From positions 1 to 64,000 of the forward strand of contig NZ_WNKY01000033.1 of NCBI RefSeq assembly GCF_009720825.1: a stretch of DNA of 64,000 nt, written 5' to 3'. A program made the translations under genes and the position numbers. The DNA is from Duganella radicis. Its GTDB lineage: Bacteria > Pseudomonadota > Gammaproteobacteria > Burkholderiales > Burkholderiaceae_D. Numbering within the stretch: the stretch's first letter is position 1; every line of letters begins with the position of its first letter. The notes beneath the pieces are model-generated. The model had not been told where the DNA came from, searched no databases, and saw nothing but the letters and a program-made list of their open reading frames with translations. Shown here piece by piece: positions 25,685-35,948 of the stretch.

Positions 25685-26353
25685 TCAGGCCAGCAGCCAG
25701 GCCAGCGCGGTGCTGGCGGTTTCGCCGATGTGGACCAGGAAGTCGGTGGCCATCAGCGAGGTGAAGCGGTTGGCGTCCTGCGAACCCATGATCAGCAGGC
25801 CGAAGGCTTGCTTGTCGCCCGGCTTGCGCAGCGGGATGATGACGGTCGACACCACGGCCGCCGGATCGTCCAGCCAGCGCACCGCCTCGAAGTCCTTGTT
25901 GGCGCCGCAGTACGGGGCCAGCAGGCTGTTGGCGAAGATGCGCGCGTCGTCCGACACGCCCTTGACGAACCACTCGTCCAGGTAATCCGGCGCCGTGCCC
26001 CAGATGCGCACCGTCACTTGCGGCACTTCAAAGGCGTTTTTCAGACCGCTGGTGACGGCGTGCGGCAGCGAGCCCACGTCTTCCGATTGCAGCAGGATCT
26101 GGGTCCAGCGGTGGAACTTGTTGGCGATGGCTTCGTTTTCCGAGGCCAGGCGCATCAGGTTGTGCATGCGCAGTTCCAGCGCCTTGTACTTGTCGCGCAG
26201 GACTTCCATCTGGCGTTCCTGCAAGGACACGGCGCGGCCGGCGAGCGGACTGGTCAGTTTGATTTCCCCCAGCAGCGCGGCGTGCTCCTCGAAGAAATGC
26301 GGATGATCGGTCAGGTATTGGGCGACGGCGTTGGAGTCCAGTGGGGAAGTCAT
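25685..26353 (-). CDS. DUF484 family protein (GAF-like)
   Basis: A 222-residue cytoplasmic protein. A short N-terminal motif (VAQYLTDHPHFFEEHAALLGEI) matches the DUF484 opening, followed by a heptad-rich helix (about 40-80) and a GAF-like alpha/beta domain up to LAWLLA. The function is unproven; the family is encoded next to xerC, and usually dapF, in many gamma- and betaproteobacteria. Here dapF is about 3 kb away, separated by a porin and a Sel1 gene. The start MTSPLDSNAVAQYL is chosen because it fits the family N-terminus. Confidence 0.88.
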   Translation of the reverse strand: MTSPLDSNAVAQYLTDHPHFFEEHAALLGEIKLTSPLAGRAVSLQERQMEVLRDKYKALELRMHNLMRLASENEAIANKFHRWTQILLQSEDVGSLPHAVTSGLKNAFEVPQVTVRIWGTAPDYLDEWFVKGVSDDARIFANSLLAPYCGANKDFEAVRWLDDPAAVVSTVIIPLRKPGDKQAFGLLIMGSQDANRFTSLMATDFLVHIGETASTALAWLLA

Positions 26354-26390
26354 TGAAGTACTTGATAGGCTAGATTGAACTGCAATTCTA

Positions 26391-26425
26391 AACGAAAAAA
26401 AACGGACATGGTGTCCCATGCCCGT
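26391..26425 (-). terminator. Rho-independent terminator after the porin gene
   Basis: Arms ACGGGCATGG and CCATGTCCGT (one G-T wobble) enclose loop GACA on the minus strand and are followed by eight T. The structure lies 55 bases past the porin stop and also isolates the DUF484/xerC unit from porin transcription. Confidence 0.92.
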
Positions 26426-26479
26426 CATTCCCCAACTACGCTGGCAGTTCTTGACGACTGCGCCGCTTAGAGCTTGTTT

Positions 26480-27532
26480 TTAGAAGTTGTGGTGAATACC
26501 GACGCTGTAGAAATTGAAGGTGGCGGCCGGCGTGATTTTCTTGCGGGTGCCGTCCACGTACAGGTAGGTGCGCGGCGACAGGTTGTAGTCGTAGCCGAGC
26601 GAGAATTGCTTGGTTTTGGCGATGGCCGGGCTGTTGAGCACATTGTCCGGCGTCTTGCGGCCAAAGCCGGCGCGGATCAGGCCGGGACCGACGTTGTAGT
26701 TCAGGCCCAGCAGCCATGCCTTGGTGATCGGGTTGAGCGGCACGCTGTAGTCTTGGTCCTGGCGCTGGTAGGAGCCCATCAGCTTCAGGTCCGGAATCGG
26801 TTTGAAGTAGGCGCCCACCGACCACAGCTTGGTCGACACGGCGTTGCGCTCGTACGCGCCATAGGCCGAGAACGGGCCCTGGGTGACGGTGGCGCTGATC
26901 GAGTACGGGTTGACCGGCGCCATGCTGTTGGCCGGGAACTGCGGCGCGGCGGCGGTGCCGCGGCCGATGATGACCGGGTTGTTGTTGGCTTCCTTGGTGG
27001 CCACCGTCAGGTTCAGCTGGAAGATGCCGCCGATCACCGGCGAGTTGTAGAACACGGCGTTGGAGAAGCGGTTCAGCGAGTTGCCGGCCACGCTCATCGG
27101 GTCGGAAGTGTAGCCGGCCACTTGCAGGTCGGTCTGGTAGCCGGCCACCGCTGGCATGCCCGACCATGGTTCGTAGAAGGTGCTGGTTTCCTGGAACGCC
27201 GTCAGGCCGCGGCCCAGGCGGATGGTGCCGAAGTCGCCTTGCAGACCGACCCGGCTCTGGCCCTGGAACAGCGGACGCACGGTGCTTTCGATCACGCCGG
27301 TGTCCGGCTCGTAACGAATTTCCAGCTGGAACAGGGCCTTCAGGCCGCTGCCCAGATCTTCCACGCCGCGAAAGCCGAGTTTGTTGTTATCGCGTTTGCC
27401 GACGGCCGTGACGTCGGTATCCGTGCGCCGTGAAACACCCGCGTCCAGCGTGCCGTAAATGGTGACGGACGATTGCGCCTGAGCGACCGAGAATGCGCCC
27501 ATGAGTGCCAGAGCCAACAAAGATTTCTTCAT
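26480..27532 (-). CDS. Outer-membrane general porin (betaproteobacterial type)
   Basis: A 350-residue precursor with signal peptide MKKSLLALALMGAFSVAQA, then SSVTIYGTLDAGVS, the standard start of the 16-strand betaproteobacterial porins. The KLGFRGVEDLGSGLKALFQLE motif follows and the last residue is the aromatic Phe needed for Bam recognition (VGIHHNF). It forms trimeric diffusion pores for small solutes. A strong AAAGGAAA ribosome site precedes the ATG and a strong terminator follows, so it is a single-gene transcript. Selectivity cannot be deduced. Confidence 0.93.
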   Translation of the reverse strand: MKKSLLALALMGAFSVAQAQSSVTIYGTLDAGVSRRTDTDVTAVGKRDNNKLGFRGVEDLGSGLKALFQLEIRYEPDTGVIESTVRPLFQGQSRVGLQGDFGTIRLGRGLTAFQETSTFYEPWSGMPAVAGYQTDLQVAGYTSDPMSVAGNSLNRFSNAVFYNSPVIGGIFQLNLTVATKEANNNPVIIGRGTAAAPQFPANSMAPVNPYSISATVTQGPFSAYGAYERNAVSTKLWSVGAYFKPIPDLKLMGSYQRQDQDYSVPLNPITKAWLLGLNYNVGPGLIRAGFGRKTPDNVLNSPAIAKTKQFSLGYDYNLSPRTYLYVDGTRKKITPAATFNFYSVGIHHNF

Positions 27533-27891
27533 TTGTTTTCCTTTATAAGTGTAATTCTCATCCCCGCCGCTGCGTGACCGCCGGTTGCTAGAACCTTAAT
27601 TGCTCGTCGGTTGAATTGCGCTGGAATGGTCGATTGTGACGGCTTGTTTTGGTCGAAAGCCGCGGAACCCGGACTTCTTGTTGTATTTTTGAAACGCTTG
27701 TCAGCCACGTCATTTACCCCGTTTCTGGCGGGATTTCGCTTTCATCCGGGCATCAAAACAGCTCTAGCGTACAGGCGGGACAGGGGGGCGGCGTTTGTGC
27801 GAAATCAAGCCGGCGCGCATATTGTCTAGGGTGTGGCGCGGATGGCACGCTACACTTAGCTTCATATGAGGCCGCAGATAACACAGAGACG
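27533..27891. other. Divergent intergenic region between the porin and Sel1-repeat genes
   Basis: About 360 bases with a lower GC content than its neighbours, no convincing gene and no tRNA-like fold. It must hold the porin promoter (minus) and the Sel1 gene promoter (plus). A TTATAA beside the porin ribosome site and a TACACT at 27851-27856 are the only -10-like words noticed, neither with a good -35. Confidence 0.5.
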
Positions 27892-29427
27892 ATGGCTAAT
27901 CGAGAAGAGTTAGGAATCATACGGGGCGCCCGCGCGGGAGACGCGGATTGCCAGCTGGCGCTGGGCAAGTTGTACTTGTTCGGCGGCGCCGGATTGCCGC
28001 TCAACGTGCCGACCGCGCTGCACTGGCTGAGCCGCGCCGCCCGTCAGGATCTGGACGAGGCATGGCGCCTGATTGGCAGCCACATCCCCTTTGACATCGC
28101 CCGGCACAGCTTGCCGGAAGTGCTGCGCTGGTACGAACGCGCTTACGACGAGGGCATCGCCCACGCCGGCCTGGTGCTGGCGCAACTGGTGCTGCAAGCC
28201 GCGCCGCAAGACAGCCCCGCCCTGCGCGACAAGGCCCGCCTGGCTTTGCAGTCGGCCGCGCACGCCGGTCTGGTGGAAGCGCAATGGCTGCTGGCGCAGC
28301 AAGGCGGCGACCGTCCCCTGAGTCCGGTACTGTCGGCGGCGCGCAGTGTGCGCATGCCGCTGGTGCGCCGTCCGGCGGCGCCGGCGTGGCGCGCCGACAA
28401 CAGCGTCGGCATGGCGCAGTACGCCGAGCTGGAGCTGCTGTGGCAGCGCGACCCGGCGGCATTCCTGGAACAGGCGCGCCCTCTGTTGCGGCAGTTGCTG
28501 GCGGGCGCGCCGGCCGATGCCGAGGCGGCGCGCGCCGGCGACTGGCTGCCCGGTCCGCCGCAACTGCTGCTGCTGTCGCGCTGTGCTGAACTATTGCCGC
28601 CGGCCGATGCGGAAGCGCAACAGTGCCGTGAACTGGCGGCTTACGGCGGCGACCGCAACGCCCAGCTGGCGCTGGGCCTGTGGTTTGCGCGCATGGATGG
28701 CGCGGGACGGCGCCAGAGCCACGGCATTGCCGCCGTCAATTTCAAGCGCGCGATCCGCTGGCTGACGCTGGCCGGCGAGCAAGGCCTGGCCGAAGCGTGG
28801 TTCGCGCTGTCGCGCATTTATCTTAAGCCGGAGTTTTCGCAGCGCTGCGTGGCGGAAGCGCAAAGCTATCTGGAGCGCGCGGCCGAGATGGGCCACTGCG
28901 GCGCCCAGCTGGAGTGCGGCATGTACGCCTGGCGCAACCGCCGCACCGACGAGCAGAGCGACGTGCGCGCGGCCTACTGGCTGCAAAAGGCGGCGGCGCA
29001 AGGCTGCGAGGAGGCGGAAACGGCGCTGGCGCGGGTGGCGGCCGCGCCGCAGGAAGCCGGCTGGATGACCAGCATCGTTACCTGCCTGACACGTGAGTTG
29101 CTGGAGAATCAGCCGCTGCTGGCGGCGCGGCTGGAGCTGGCCGCGCTGTTCGGCCTGAGCCGCGCGGAAGCCCTGCTGCTGGATGTGAAGGCGGCCGATC
29201 AGGGGCATTGCCTGGTGGTGGATATCCGCGCCAGCTACGGCCGCAGCAAGCGCCGGCTGGTGCTGTTGCGCACGGCGCGCGAGCGGCAGGCGCTGGACCG
29301 CATCGTGCGGCTGTTTGAATCGATCGACAGCGGGCCGGACGGGCTGGAGGGCAATTACCGCCAGCGCCTGTACCGTCTCAAGACCTGGCTGACCAGCGCC
29401 GGCGGCGACGCCCTGCTGGCCGCTTAA
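27892..29427 (+). CDS. Sel1-like repeat protein
   Basis: A 511-residue, Ala/Leu-rich helical protein without signal peptide. Sel1/TPR-type units are visible at about 20-58 (DCQLALGKLYLFGG...ALHWLSRAARQ), 85-120, 255-300 (NAQLALGLWFARMDG...AIRWLTLAGEQGLAEAWFALS) and 300-385 (YLERAAEMGHCGAQLECGMYAW, YWLQKAAAQGCEEAETALA). Such solenoids act as protein scaffolds, often in signalling. The start is the ATG opening MANREELGIIRGA; reading further upstream has no ribosome site. Its stop shares four bases with the convergent dapF stop. Confidence 0.82.
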   Translation: MANREELGIIRGARAGDADCQLALGKLYLFGGAGLPLNVPTALHWLSRAARQDLDEAWRLIGSHIPFDIARHSLPEVLRWYERAYDEGIAHAGLVLAQLVLQAAPQDSPALRDKARLALQSAAHAGLVEAQWLLAQQGGDRPLSPVLSAARSVRMPLVRRPAAPAWRADNSVGMAQYAELELLWQRDPAAFLEQARPLLRQLLAGAPADAEAARAGDWLPGPPQLLLLSRCAELLPPADAEAQQCRELAAYGGDRNAQLALGLWFARMDGAGRRQSHGIAAVNFKRAIRWLTLAGEQGLAEAWFALSRIYLKPEFSQRCVAEAQSYLERAAEMGHCGAQLECGMYAWRNRRTDEQSDVRAAYWLQKAAAQGCEEAETALARVAAAPQEAGWMTSIVTCLTRELLENQPLLAARLELAALFGLSRAEALLLDVKAADQGHCLVVDIRASYGRSKRRLVLLRTARERQALDRIVRLFESIDSGPDGLEGNYRQRLYRLKTWLTSAGGDALLAA

Positions 29428-30287
29428 ATTTCTATTTCACCCTCGAACACGGTGACGGCGGGGCCGGTCAGATACACCGGCTGGCCTTCGCCCGCCCAGG
29501 CGATCGACAGCTGGCCGCCGCGCGCGTCGATGCGCACCGGGCTGTCCAGCAAGCCGCGGCGGATGCCGGCCACGGCCGCCGCGCAGGCGCCGGTGCCGCA
29601 GGCCAGCGTCTCGCCCACGCCGCGCTCGAACACGCGCAGCTTCACGTGCTGGCGGTGGATGATCTGCATGAAGCCGGCGTTGACGCGGTTGGGGAAGCGC
29701 GGATGATGCTCGATCAGCGGGCCGGTCAGTTCCACCGGCGCGGTGTCGACGTCGTCCACCACCTGCACCGCGTGCGGATTGCCCATCGACACCGCCGAGA
29801 TCAGCACGCTCTCGCGCGCGCCGCCCAGTTCCAGCACCAGCGGCCACAGCGTGTCGCGGCCTTGCTGCTCGCCTTGCAAGCCTTCGGCGTCAAACGGCAC
29901 CCGGCCCGGTTCCAGGATGGGGGCGCCCATGTCGACCGTGATGCTGCCGTCCGCCTCCAGGCGCGGCGCGATCACGCCGGCCTTGGTCTGCACGCTAATG
30001 CTGCGCTTGTCGGTCAGGCCTTTTTCCGACACGAATTTCACGAACGCGCGCGAGCCATTGCCGCATTGCTCAACCTCGCCGCCGTCGGCGTTGAAGATGC
30101 GGTAGCGGAAATCGCAGCCGGCTTCGCTGGGCTTTTCCACCAGCAGGATCTGGTCGGCGCCGACGCCGAAGCGGCGGTCGCCCAGCAGCTGCCATTGCGC
30201 TGGCGTGAAATCGATGTGCTGGTTGACGCCGTCGATCACGACGAAGTCATTGCCGGCGCCGTGCATTTTGGTGAATTTCAGTTTCAT
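29424..30287 (-). CDS. dapF: Diaminopimelate epimerase DapF
   Basis: A 287-residue PLP-independent epimerase converting LL- to meso-diaminopimelate for lysine and peptidoglycan synthesis. It has the N-terminal signature FTKMHGAGNDFVVIDG. The two catalytic cysteines are Cys75 (EQCGNGSR) and Cys230 (LACGTGACA), one in each pseudo-symmetric half. Length is slightly above E. coli DapF (274) through a mid-protein insertion (LQGEQQGRDTLWPLV). It lies directly downstream of two lipid A acyltransferase genes on the same strand, seven bases apart, in an envelope-biogenesis cluster. Confidence 0.96.
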   Translation of the reverse strand: MKLKFTKMHGAGNDFVVIDGVNQHIDFTPAQWQLLGDRRFGVGADQILLVEKPSEAGCDFRYRIFNADGGEVEQCGNGSRAFVKFVSEKGLTDKRSISVQTKAGVIAPRLEADGSITVDMGAPILEPGRVPFDAEGLQGEQQGRDTLWPLVLELGGARESVLISAVSMGNPHAVQVVDDVDTAPVELTGPLIEHHPRFPNRVNAGFMQIIHRQHVKLRVFERGVGETLACGTGACAAAVAGIRRGLLDSPVRIDARGGQLSIAWAGEGQPVYLTGPAVTVFEGEIEI

Positions 30288-30294
30288 GGGCGGT

Positions 30295-31173
30295 TTAGTG
30301 TTTGCTGTACAGCGAAGGCTCGCCATGCGGGCGCGTCTTGAAGCGTTTGTGGGTCCAGAAGTACTCGGCCGGCGACTCGCGCACGCGTTCCTCGATGAAC
30401 TGGTTCATGCGGCGGGTGGCGGCCACCATGTCGTCACCCGGGTAATTGTCCCACACCGGGTAGAATTTCACACGCCAGCCGCGGTAATCGGGCAGGAAGG
30501 TGGCGATCACCGGCATCACCTGCGCGCCGGTGGTGGCGGCGATGCGGGCGGTGGCGGTCAGGGTCGCGGCCTGGATGCCGAAGAAGGGCACGAACTCGGC
30601 ATCCTTCTCGCCAAAGTCCATGTCCGGCAGCATGAAGTAGGGCAGCTTGTCGCGCAGCGCGCGCAAAATCGGCTTGATGCCGTCCTGGCGCGTGAACAGC
30701 TTGACCGGCTTGAAGCGCGCGCGGCCGGCGCGCAGCACCTGGTCGAAGGCGGCGTTCTTTTGCGTGACGTACATGGAGGACGCGCTGGCTTCCATGGCGA
30801 TCGCGGCGCCGGCCACGTCCAGGCAGACGAAGTGCGGGCACAGCAGGATGGTCGGCTTGTCGGTCATGGCCGCCACCGGGATCTCGCCACCGGGATCGAT
30901 GGTGATCAGGCGCTTGAGGCGCGACTCCGGCGCCCACCACAGCACGGCGCGCTCCCACACGCTGCGCGAGTAGGCCTGGAAGTGGCGGCGCGCGATATCG
31001 ACGCGCTGAGGCTCGCTCAGTTCCGGCATGCACAGGCGCAGATTGGTCAGCGCGATGTGGCGGCGCGAACGCAGCAGCACAAATAGCAAGCTGCCGATGG
31101 CGTCGCCGAAGCGGCCCAGCAGCGGTAGCGGCAGCCAGTGCAGCAGCCACATCAATCCCAACATCAGTTTCAT
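30295..31173 (-). CDS. Lipid A biosynthesis late acyltransferase (LpxL/HtrB family), copy 1
   Basis: A 292-residue inner-membrane enzyme that adds a secondary acyl chain to Kdo2-lipid A. An N-terminal hydrophobic segment (about 5-32) anchors it. The catalytic Hx4D motif reads CPHFVCLD, followed by the family block around RFKPVKLFTRQDGIKPI and a LPDMDFGEKDAEFVPFFG segment. The final YFWTHKRFKTRP is the conserved C-terminal motif. It overlaps the upstream paralogue by four bases. Which acyl position each copy modifies (LpxL- or LpxM-like) cannot be told from sequence alone. Confidence 0.9.
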   Translation of the reverse strand: MKLMLGLMWLLHWLPLPLLGRFGDAIGSLLFVLLRSRRHIALTNLRLCMPELSEPQRVDIARRHFQAYSRSVWERAVLWWAPESRLKRLITIDPGGEIPVAAMTDKPTILLCPHFVCLDVAGAAIAMEASASSMYVTQKNAAFDQVLRAGRARFKPVKLFTRQDGIKPILRALRDKLPYFMLPDMDFGEKDAEFVPFFGIQAATLTATARIAATTGAQVMPVIATFLPDYRGWRVKFYPVWDNYPGDDMVAATRRMNQFIEERVRESPAEYFWTHKRFKTRPHGEPSLYSKH

Positions 31174-32030
31174 GCGTTTTCCTTCGCCCTGGCCGCCGCT
31201 GGCGCTTCAATTCCATGCGGCACCTTGTAGCGGTTATAGCTCCAGTAGTATTGCGACGGGCTGCGCACGATCAGGCGCTCCATGGCGCTGTTGATGGCCT
31301 GCGCCTGGGCGGCGCTGTCGCCGTCCAGCGTTCCGTCAAAGGGCACGAAGCGTACCACATAGCCGCGTCCGCCCGGCAGACGTTCGGCGTAGGTGATGAT
31401 GATGGTGGCGTCGCCCAGCAGGGCCAGCTTGGCCGGCAGGGTCATGGTGTAGGCGTCGCGGCCGAAGAAGGTGGCCCACACGCCCTCGCCCTCCTGCGGC
31501 ACCTGGTCGGGCAGCACGCCGACCGGCTGGCCTTTCTTGAGGAACTTGGCCAGCATGCGCACGCCCGACATATTGGCCGGCGCCAGCAGCAGGTTCTTGC
31601 GCGCGCGGGCGCCTTCGATCAGCGGTTTCAGCGCTTCTTTTTTAGGCGGACGGTACATCACCATCAGCTCGGTGCGCAGGGCGATCTCCTGCGCCACGAT
31701 TTCAAAGCAGCCCAGGTGTGGCGTCATGAACACAATGCCGCGCCCGGCGTCCAGCTCGGCCTGCACCAGTTCCCAGTTCTCCAGCGTGGCGTGGCGCGAC
31801 ACGCGGGCCGGATCGGCGCACCAGACGAAGGGCAGCTCGATGATGCTCTTGCCCGCCTCGGCAATGGCGGCGTGCAGGTGCTGCGCCACGCCGGCTTGCC
31901 GCATGTTGTCGCGCATGCGGCGGCGGTAGGAGGGCGAGGCCCAGTACACCAGCCAGCCCAGCGCGGCGCCCAGGGCGTGCAAAAACGGCAAGGGGAAAAT
32001 CGATAAAAAGCGGAAGAGGGGAACCAGCAT
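31170..32030 (-). CDS. Lipid A biosynthesis late acyltransferase (LpxL/HtrB family), copy 2
   Basis: A 286-residue paralogue of the next gene. It has an N-terminal membrane helix (about 3-27), the Hx4E catalytic motif TPHLGCFE, then MYRPPKKEALKPLIEGAR, LPDQVPQEGEGVWATFFG and the C-terminal YYWSYNRYKVP. It differs from copy 1 in using Glu rather than Asp in the catalytic pair and is as divergent as LpxL and LpxM, so the pair probably adds two different secondary acyl chains. The ATG lies 173 bases from the divergent metK start. Confidence 0.9.
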   Translation of the reverse strand: MLVPLFRFLSIFPLPFLHALGAALGWLVYWASPSYRRRMRDNMRQAGVAQHLHAAIAEAGKSIIELPFVWCADPARVSRHATLENWELVQAELDAGRGIVFMTPHLGCFEIVAQEIALRTELMVMYRPPKKEALKPLIEGARARKNLLLAPANMSGVRMLAKFLKKGQPVGVLPDQVPQEGEGVWATFFGRDAYTMTLPAKLALLGDATIIITYAERLPGGRGYVVRFVPFDGTLDGDSAAQAQAINSAMERLIVRSPSQYYWSYNRYKVPHGIEAPAAARAKENA

Positions 32031-32115
32031 GTCGTTTTTGTGCCTGTGTCAGAAGCAAGTTTTTTCAAAAAAGCGTAAAATACCACGAGAGCAGTAGCCG
32101 CTGAGTTAATGACAA

Positions 32116-32203
32116 CTTGCGATGCGGGATATAAATATCGCTAAAGCGTCGCAAGCCGTAGTGGTAAGCGACCAAACCGTTTACACCTTATCAGGAGCTT
32201 GCG

Positions 32204-32206
<3 letters not shown>
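32116..32206 (+). promoter_or_regulatory. Possible translational switch in the metK leader
   Basis: CTTGCGATGC (32116-32125) can pair with GCGTCGCAAG (32146-32155), ten pairs with one wobble. The same nine bases CTTGCGATG recur at 32198-32206 across the metK start codon, so the 3' arm can equally close over the start. GCGAC at 32168-32172 is a third possible partner. The arrangement is visible directly; a regulatory role is inferred. A weak promoter-like TTAATG-N18-TATAAA (32106-32135) inside the element would, if used, drop the 5' arm from the mRNA. Confidence 0.5.
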
Positions 32207-33370
<1,164 letters not shown>

Positions 33371-33397
33371 TCAAGCCCGGCCGTAGCTGCAAAACAC

Positions 33398-33425
33398 CAA
33401 TGCCCCGGATTTCGGGGCGTTGTTA
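33398..33425. terminator. Bidirectional terminator between metK and the small minus-strand unit
   Basis: CAATGCCCCG and CGGGGCGTTG form a 10-bp stem (one T-G wobble) with a short GATTT-type loop. It lies 28 bases past the metK stop and directly beyond the stop of the 25-codon minus-strand ORF. Tails are only moderately T-rich on either side. Confidence 0.7.
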
Positions 33426-33500
33426 TTTGGGGCGTTTGGGCAGGGGCGGTATCGGATTTGGCGGCAGGTATTTGCGCCGCGGATCGTCGGTCGGGATCAT
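33423..33500 (-). CDS. Small proline-rich ORF (25 aa) coupled to the upstream gene
   Basis: The ATG overlaps the TGA of the upstream minus-strand gene (ATGA) and the stop abuts a terminator hairpin. The product, MIPTDDPRRKYLPPNPIPP then LPKRPK, is basic and rich in proline (nine of 25), with no hydrophobic segment. Coupling and exact fit between the gene and the terminator argue for translation, but the size leaves chance possible. No family is recognised. Confidence 0.45.
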   Translation of the reverse strand: MIPTDDPRRKYLPPNPIPPLPKRPK

Positions 33501-33906
33501 GATATGTCCAGTTTCTGATTGGTTGTTGTCTGCGCTTCATTTCGCAAACGTCGAGTCAATAGCAAGTCGTGCAGGAACTTTCCTGTTTCCATGCCATATT
33601 TTCTGCGCAACGCCAGCAAATTTTCCTCAAACTCTTCCACGGGAAAGTCGTCTTTGATTTTCATGCGAAGTATGAGGGAGCCTATTTCCATGCTCAAACT
33701 GCTCAGTTCGGCGGTCGACGTCGAGTGCCGCCGCAGTTTTTCGGCGACATCCAGTTGGCTGGATATGATGGCTAACAAAGTACTGGCGGAGGTGAACATC
33801 GGCCATAGAAAAGTATAGTCGCTGTTTTTCCAGAATACGAGTCCGGTTAATGCAGCCCCAGCGGATGAAATTCGTCCCAGATGACATCGCGAGGGTCGAT
33901 AGTCAT
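33497..33906 (-). pseudogene. Membrane protein resembling SLATT-type two-helix proteins, probably frameshifted
   Basis: A strong GGAGGG site ten bases before the ATG at 33906 starts MTIDPRDVIWDEFHPLG and hits a stop at 33847. A frame one base away runs from the same point (AALTGLVFWKNSDYTFLWPM) to 33497 and looks like a real protein: two hydrophobic stretches, then the helical DVAEKLRRHSTSTAELSSLS and a charged C-terminus. That pattern (membrane hairpin plus a helix after DxAEKxRRH) recalls SLATT/DUF4231-like proteins linked to nucleotide-based defence, but this is a low-confidence likeness. An ATG at 33958 could start the long frame (153 residues) yet has no ribosome site. The locus is visibly less GC-rich than its neighbours, hinting at acquisition. 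Confidence 0.5.
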
Positions 33907-34008
33907 TGTCAGTTCCCTCCAAAGAAACCACCGTATATGACGATGGCAAAGAGCGCATTGAGCGGACGCAAACGGACGGATTTTGTCGCCATCCGGACTT
34001 AACGATGC

Positions 34009-34014
34009 TAGAAT
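34009..34014 (+). promoter_or_regulatory. Possible -10 element for ahcY
   Basis: TAGAAT lies seven bases before the first base of the SAH riboswitch, which would put the transcript start at the aptamer's 5' end. No good -35 is seen (TTGTCG is 20 bases upstream). Confidence 0.5.
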
Positions 34015-34020
34015 GCGCCT

Positions 34021-34082
34021 TCCGAGGAGCGCTGCGACGAACTAGCTTCGCCAGGCTCGGAGATCTCCAACCGCGCTCACGT
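34021..34082 (+). ncRNA. S-adenosylhomocysteine (SAH) riboswitch
   Basis: The sequence follows the known SAH aptamer in order: CCGAGGAGCGCTGCGAC, then a variable hairpin (GAACTAGCTTCG), CCAGGCTCGG closing the P1 stem with CCGAG, and AACCGCGCTCACG, whose GCGCT can form the pseudoknot with AGCGC. It lies 32 bases before ahcY, the classic target. In this family SAH binding turns expression on, so accumulated SAH would raise its own hydrolase. Confidence 0.94.
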
Positions 34083-34113
34083 TACTTTTTTCAACTCATG
34101 AAAGGAGGGCGTG

Positions 34114-35541
<1,428 letters not shown>

Positions 35542-35548
35542 TCCGGAA

Positions 35549-35574
35549 GCGGGGCCTCGCGGCCCCGCTTTTTT
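35549..35574 (+). terminator. Rho-independent terminator after ahcY
   Basis: GCGGGGCC, loop TCGC, GGCCCCGC and six T. It starts seven bases past the ahcY stop and 18 bases before the next gene, so the holin-like gene and metF need read-through or their own promoter. Confidence 0.95.
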
Positions 35575-35591
35575 AGCAGCGAGAACTTCTT

Positions 35592-35948
35592 ATGCGTTTG
35601 GTCCTTACCTGGTTAATCAATGCCGTTGCCTTGCTGGCAGTGCCTTACCTGATGCATTCCGTCGATGTCACAAGCATAGGCGCAGCCCTCGTCGCGGCTC
35701 TTGTACTGGGCCTGGTCAATACGCTGATACGTCCCGTCCTGCTCTTGCTTACCCTGCCGGTGACGCTGGTGTCACTGGGCCTGTTCATCTTCATCGTCAA
35801 CGGCTTCATGTTCTGGCTGGTGGCGCAATGGGTGGACGGCTTCCACGTCGACAGCTTCCTGTCGGCCGTCGGCGGCGCAATCCTGTACAGCGTGATTTCC
35901 TGGGCCTTGTCGACCTTACTTTTGAAGAACCCAGATGGACAATCCTAA
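35592..35948 (+). CDS. Phage holin 4 family (PF04020-like) small membrane protein
   Basis: A 118-residue protein with four predicted transmembrane segments (about 3-22, 28-50, 54-80, 88-110) and almost no soluble part: LVLTWLINAVALLAVPYL, AALVLGLVNTLIRPVLLLLTLPVTLVSLGL, FIFIVNGFMFWLVAQWV. The NTLIRPxLxLLxLPxTxxxLGxF pattern is typical of this family. Despite the name it is a chromosomal gene found between ahcY and metF in many betaproteobacteria; its function is unknown. It overlaps metF by 14 bases, so the two are co-translated. Confidence 0.87.
   Translation: MRLVLTWLINAVALLAVPYLMHSVDVTSIGAALVAALVLGLVNTLIRPVLLLLTLPVTLVSLGLFIFIVNGFMFWLVAQWVDGFHVDSFLSAVGGAILYSVISWALSTLLLKNPDGQS

Noticed and set aside
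27611..27829. A 72-codon open frame between the porin and Sel1 genes
   Set aside because: No ribosome site, no domain, mixed hydrophobicity, and it overlaps the region needed for two divergent promoters.
32031..32203. A known SAM riboswitch class upstream of metK
   Set aside because: None of the conserved cores of the SAM-I, SAM-II or SAM/SAH classes was recognised; only the repeat-based pairing described above is visible.
35592..35948. Holin-family gene as a sign of prophage
   Set aside because: The family name is historical; the gene sits between ahcY and metF with no phage genes nearby and overlaps metF.
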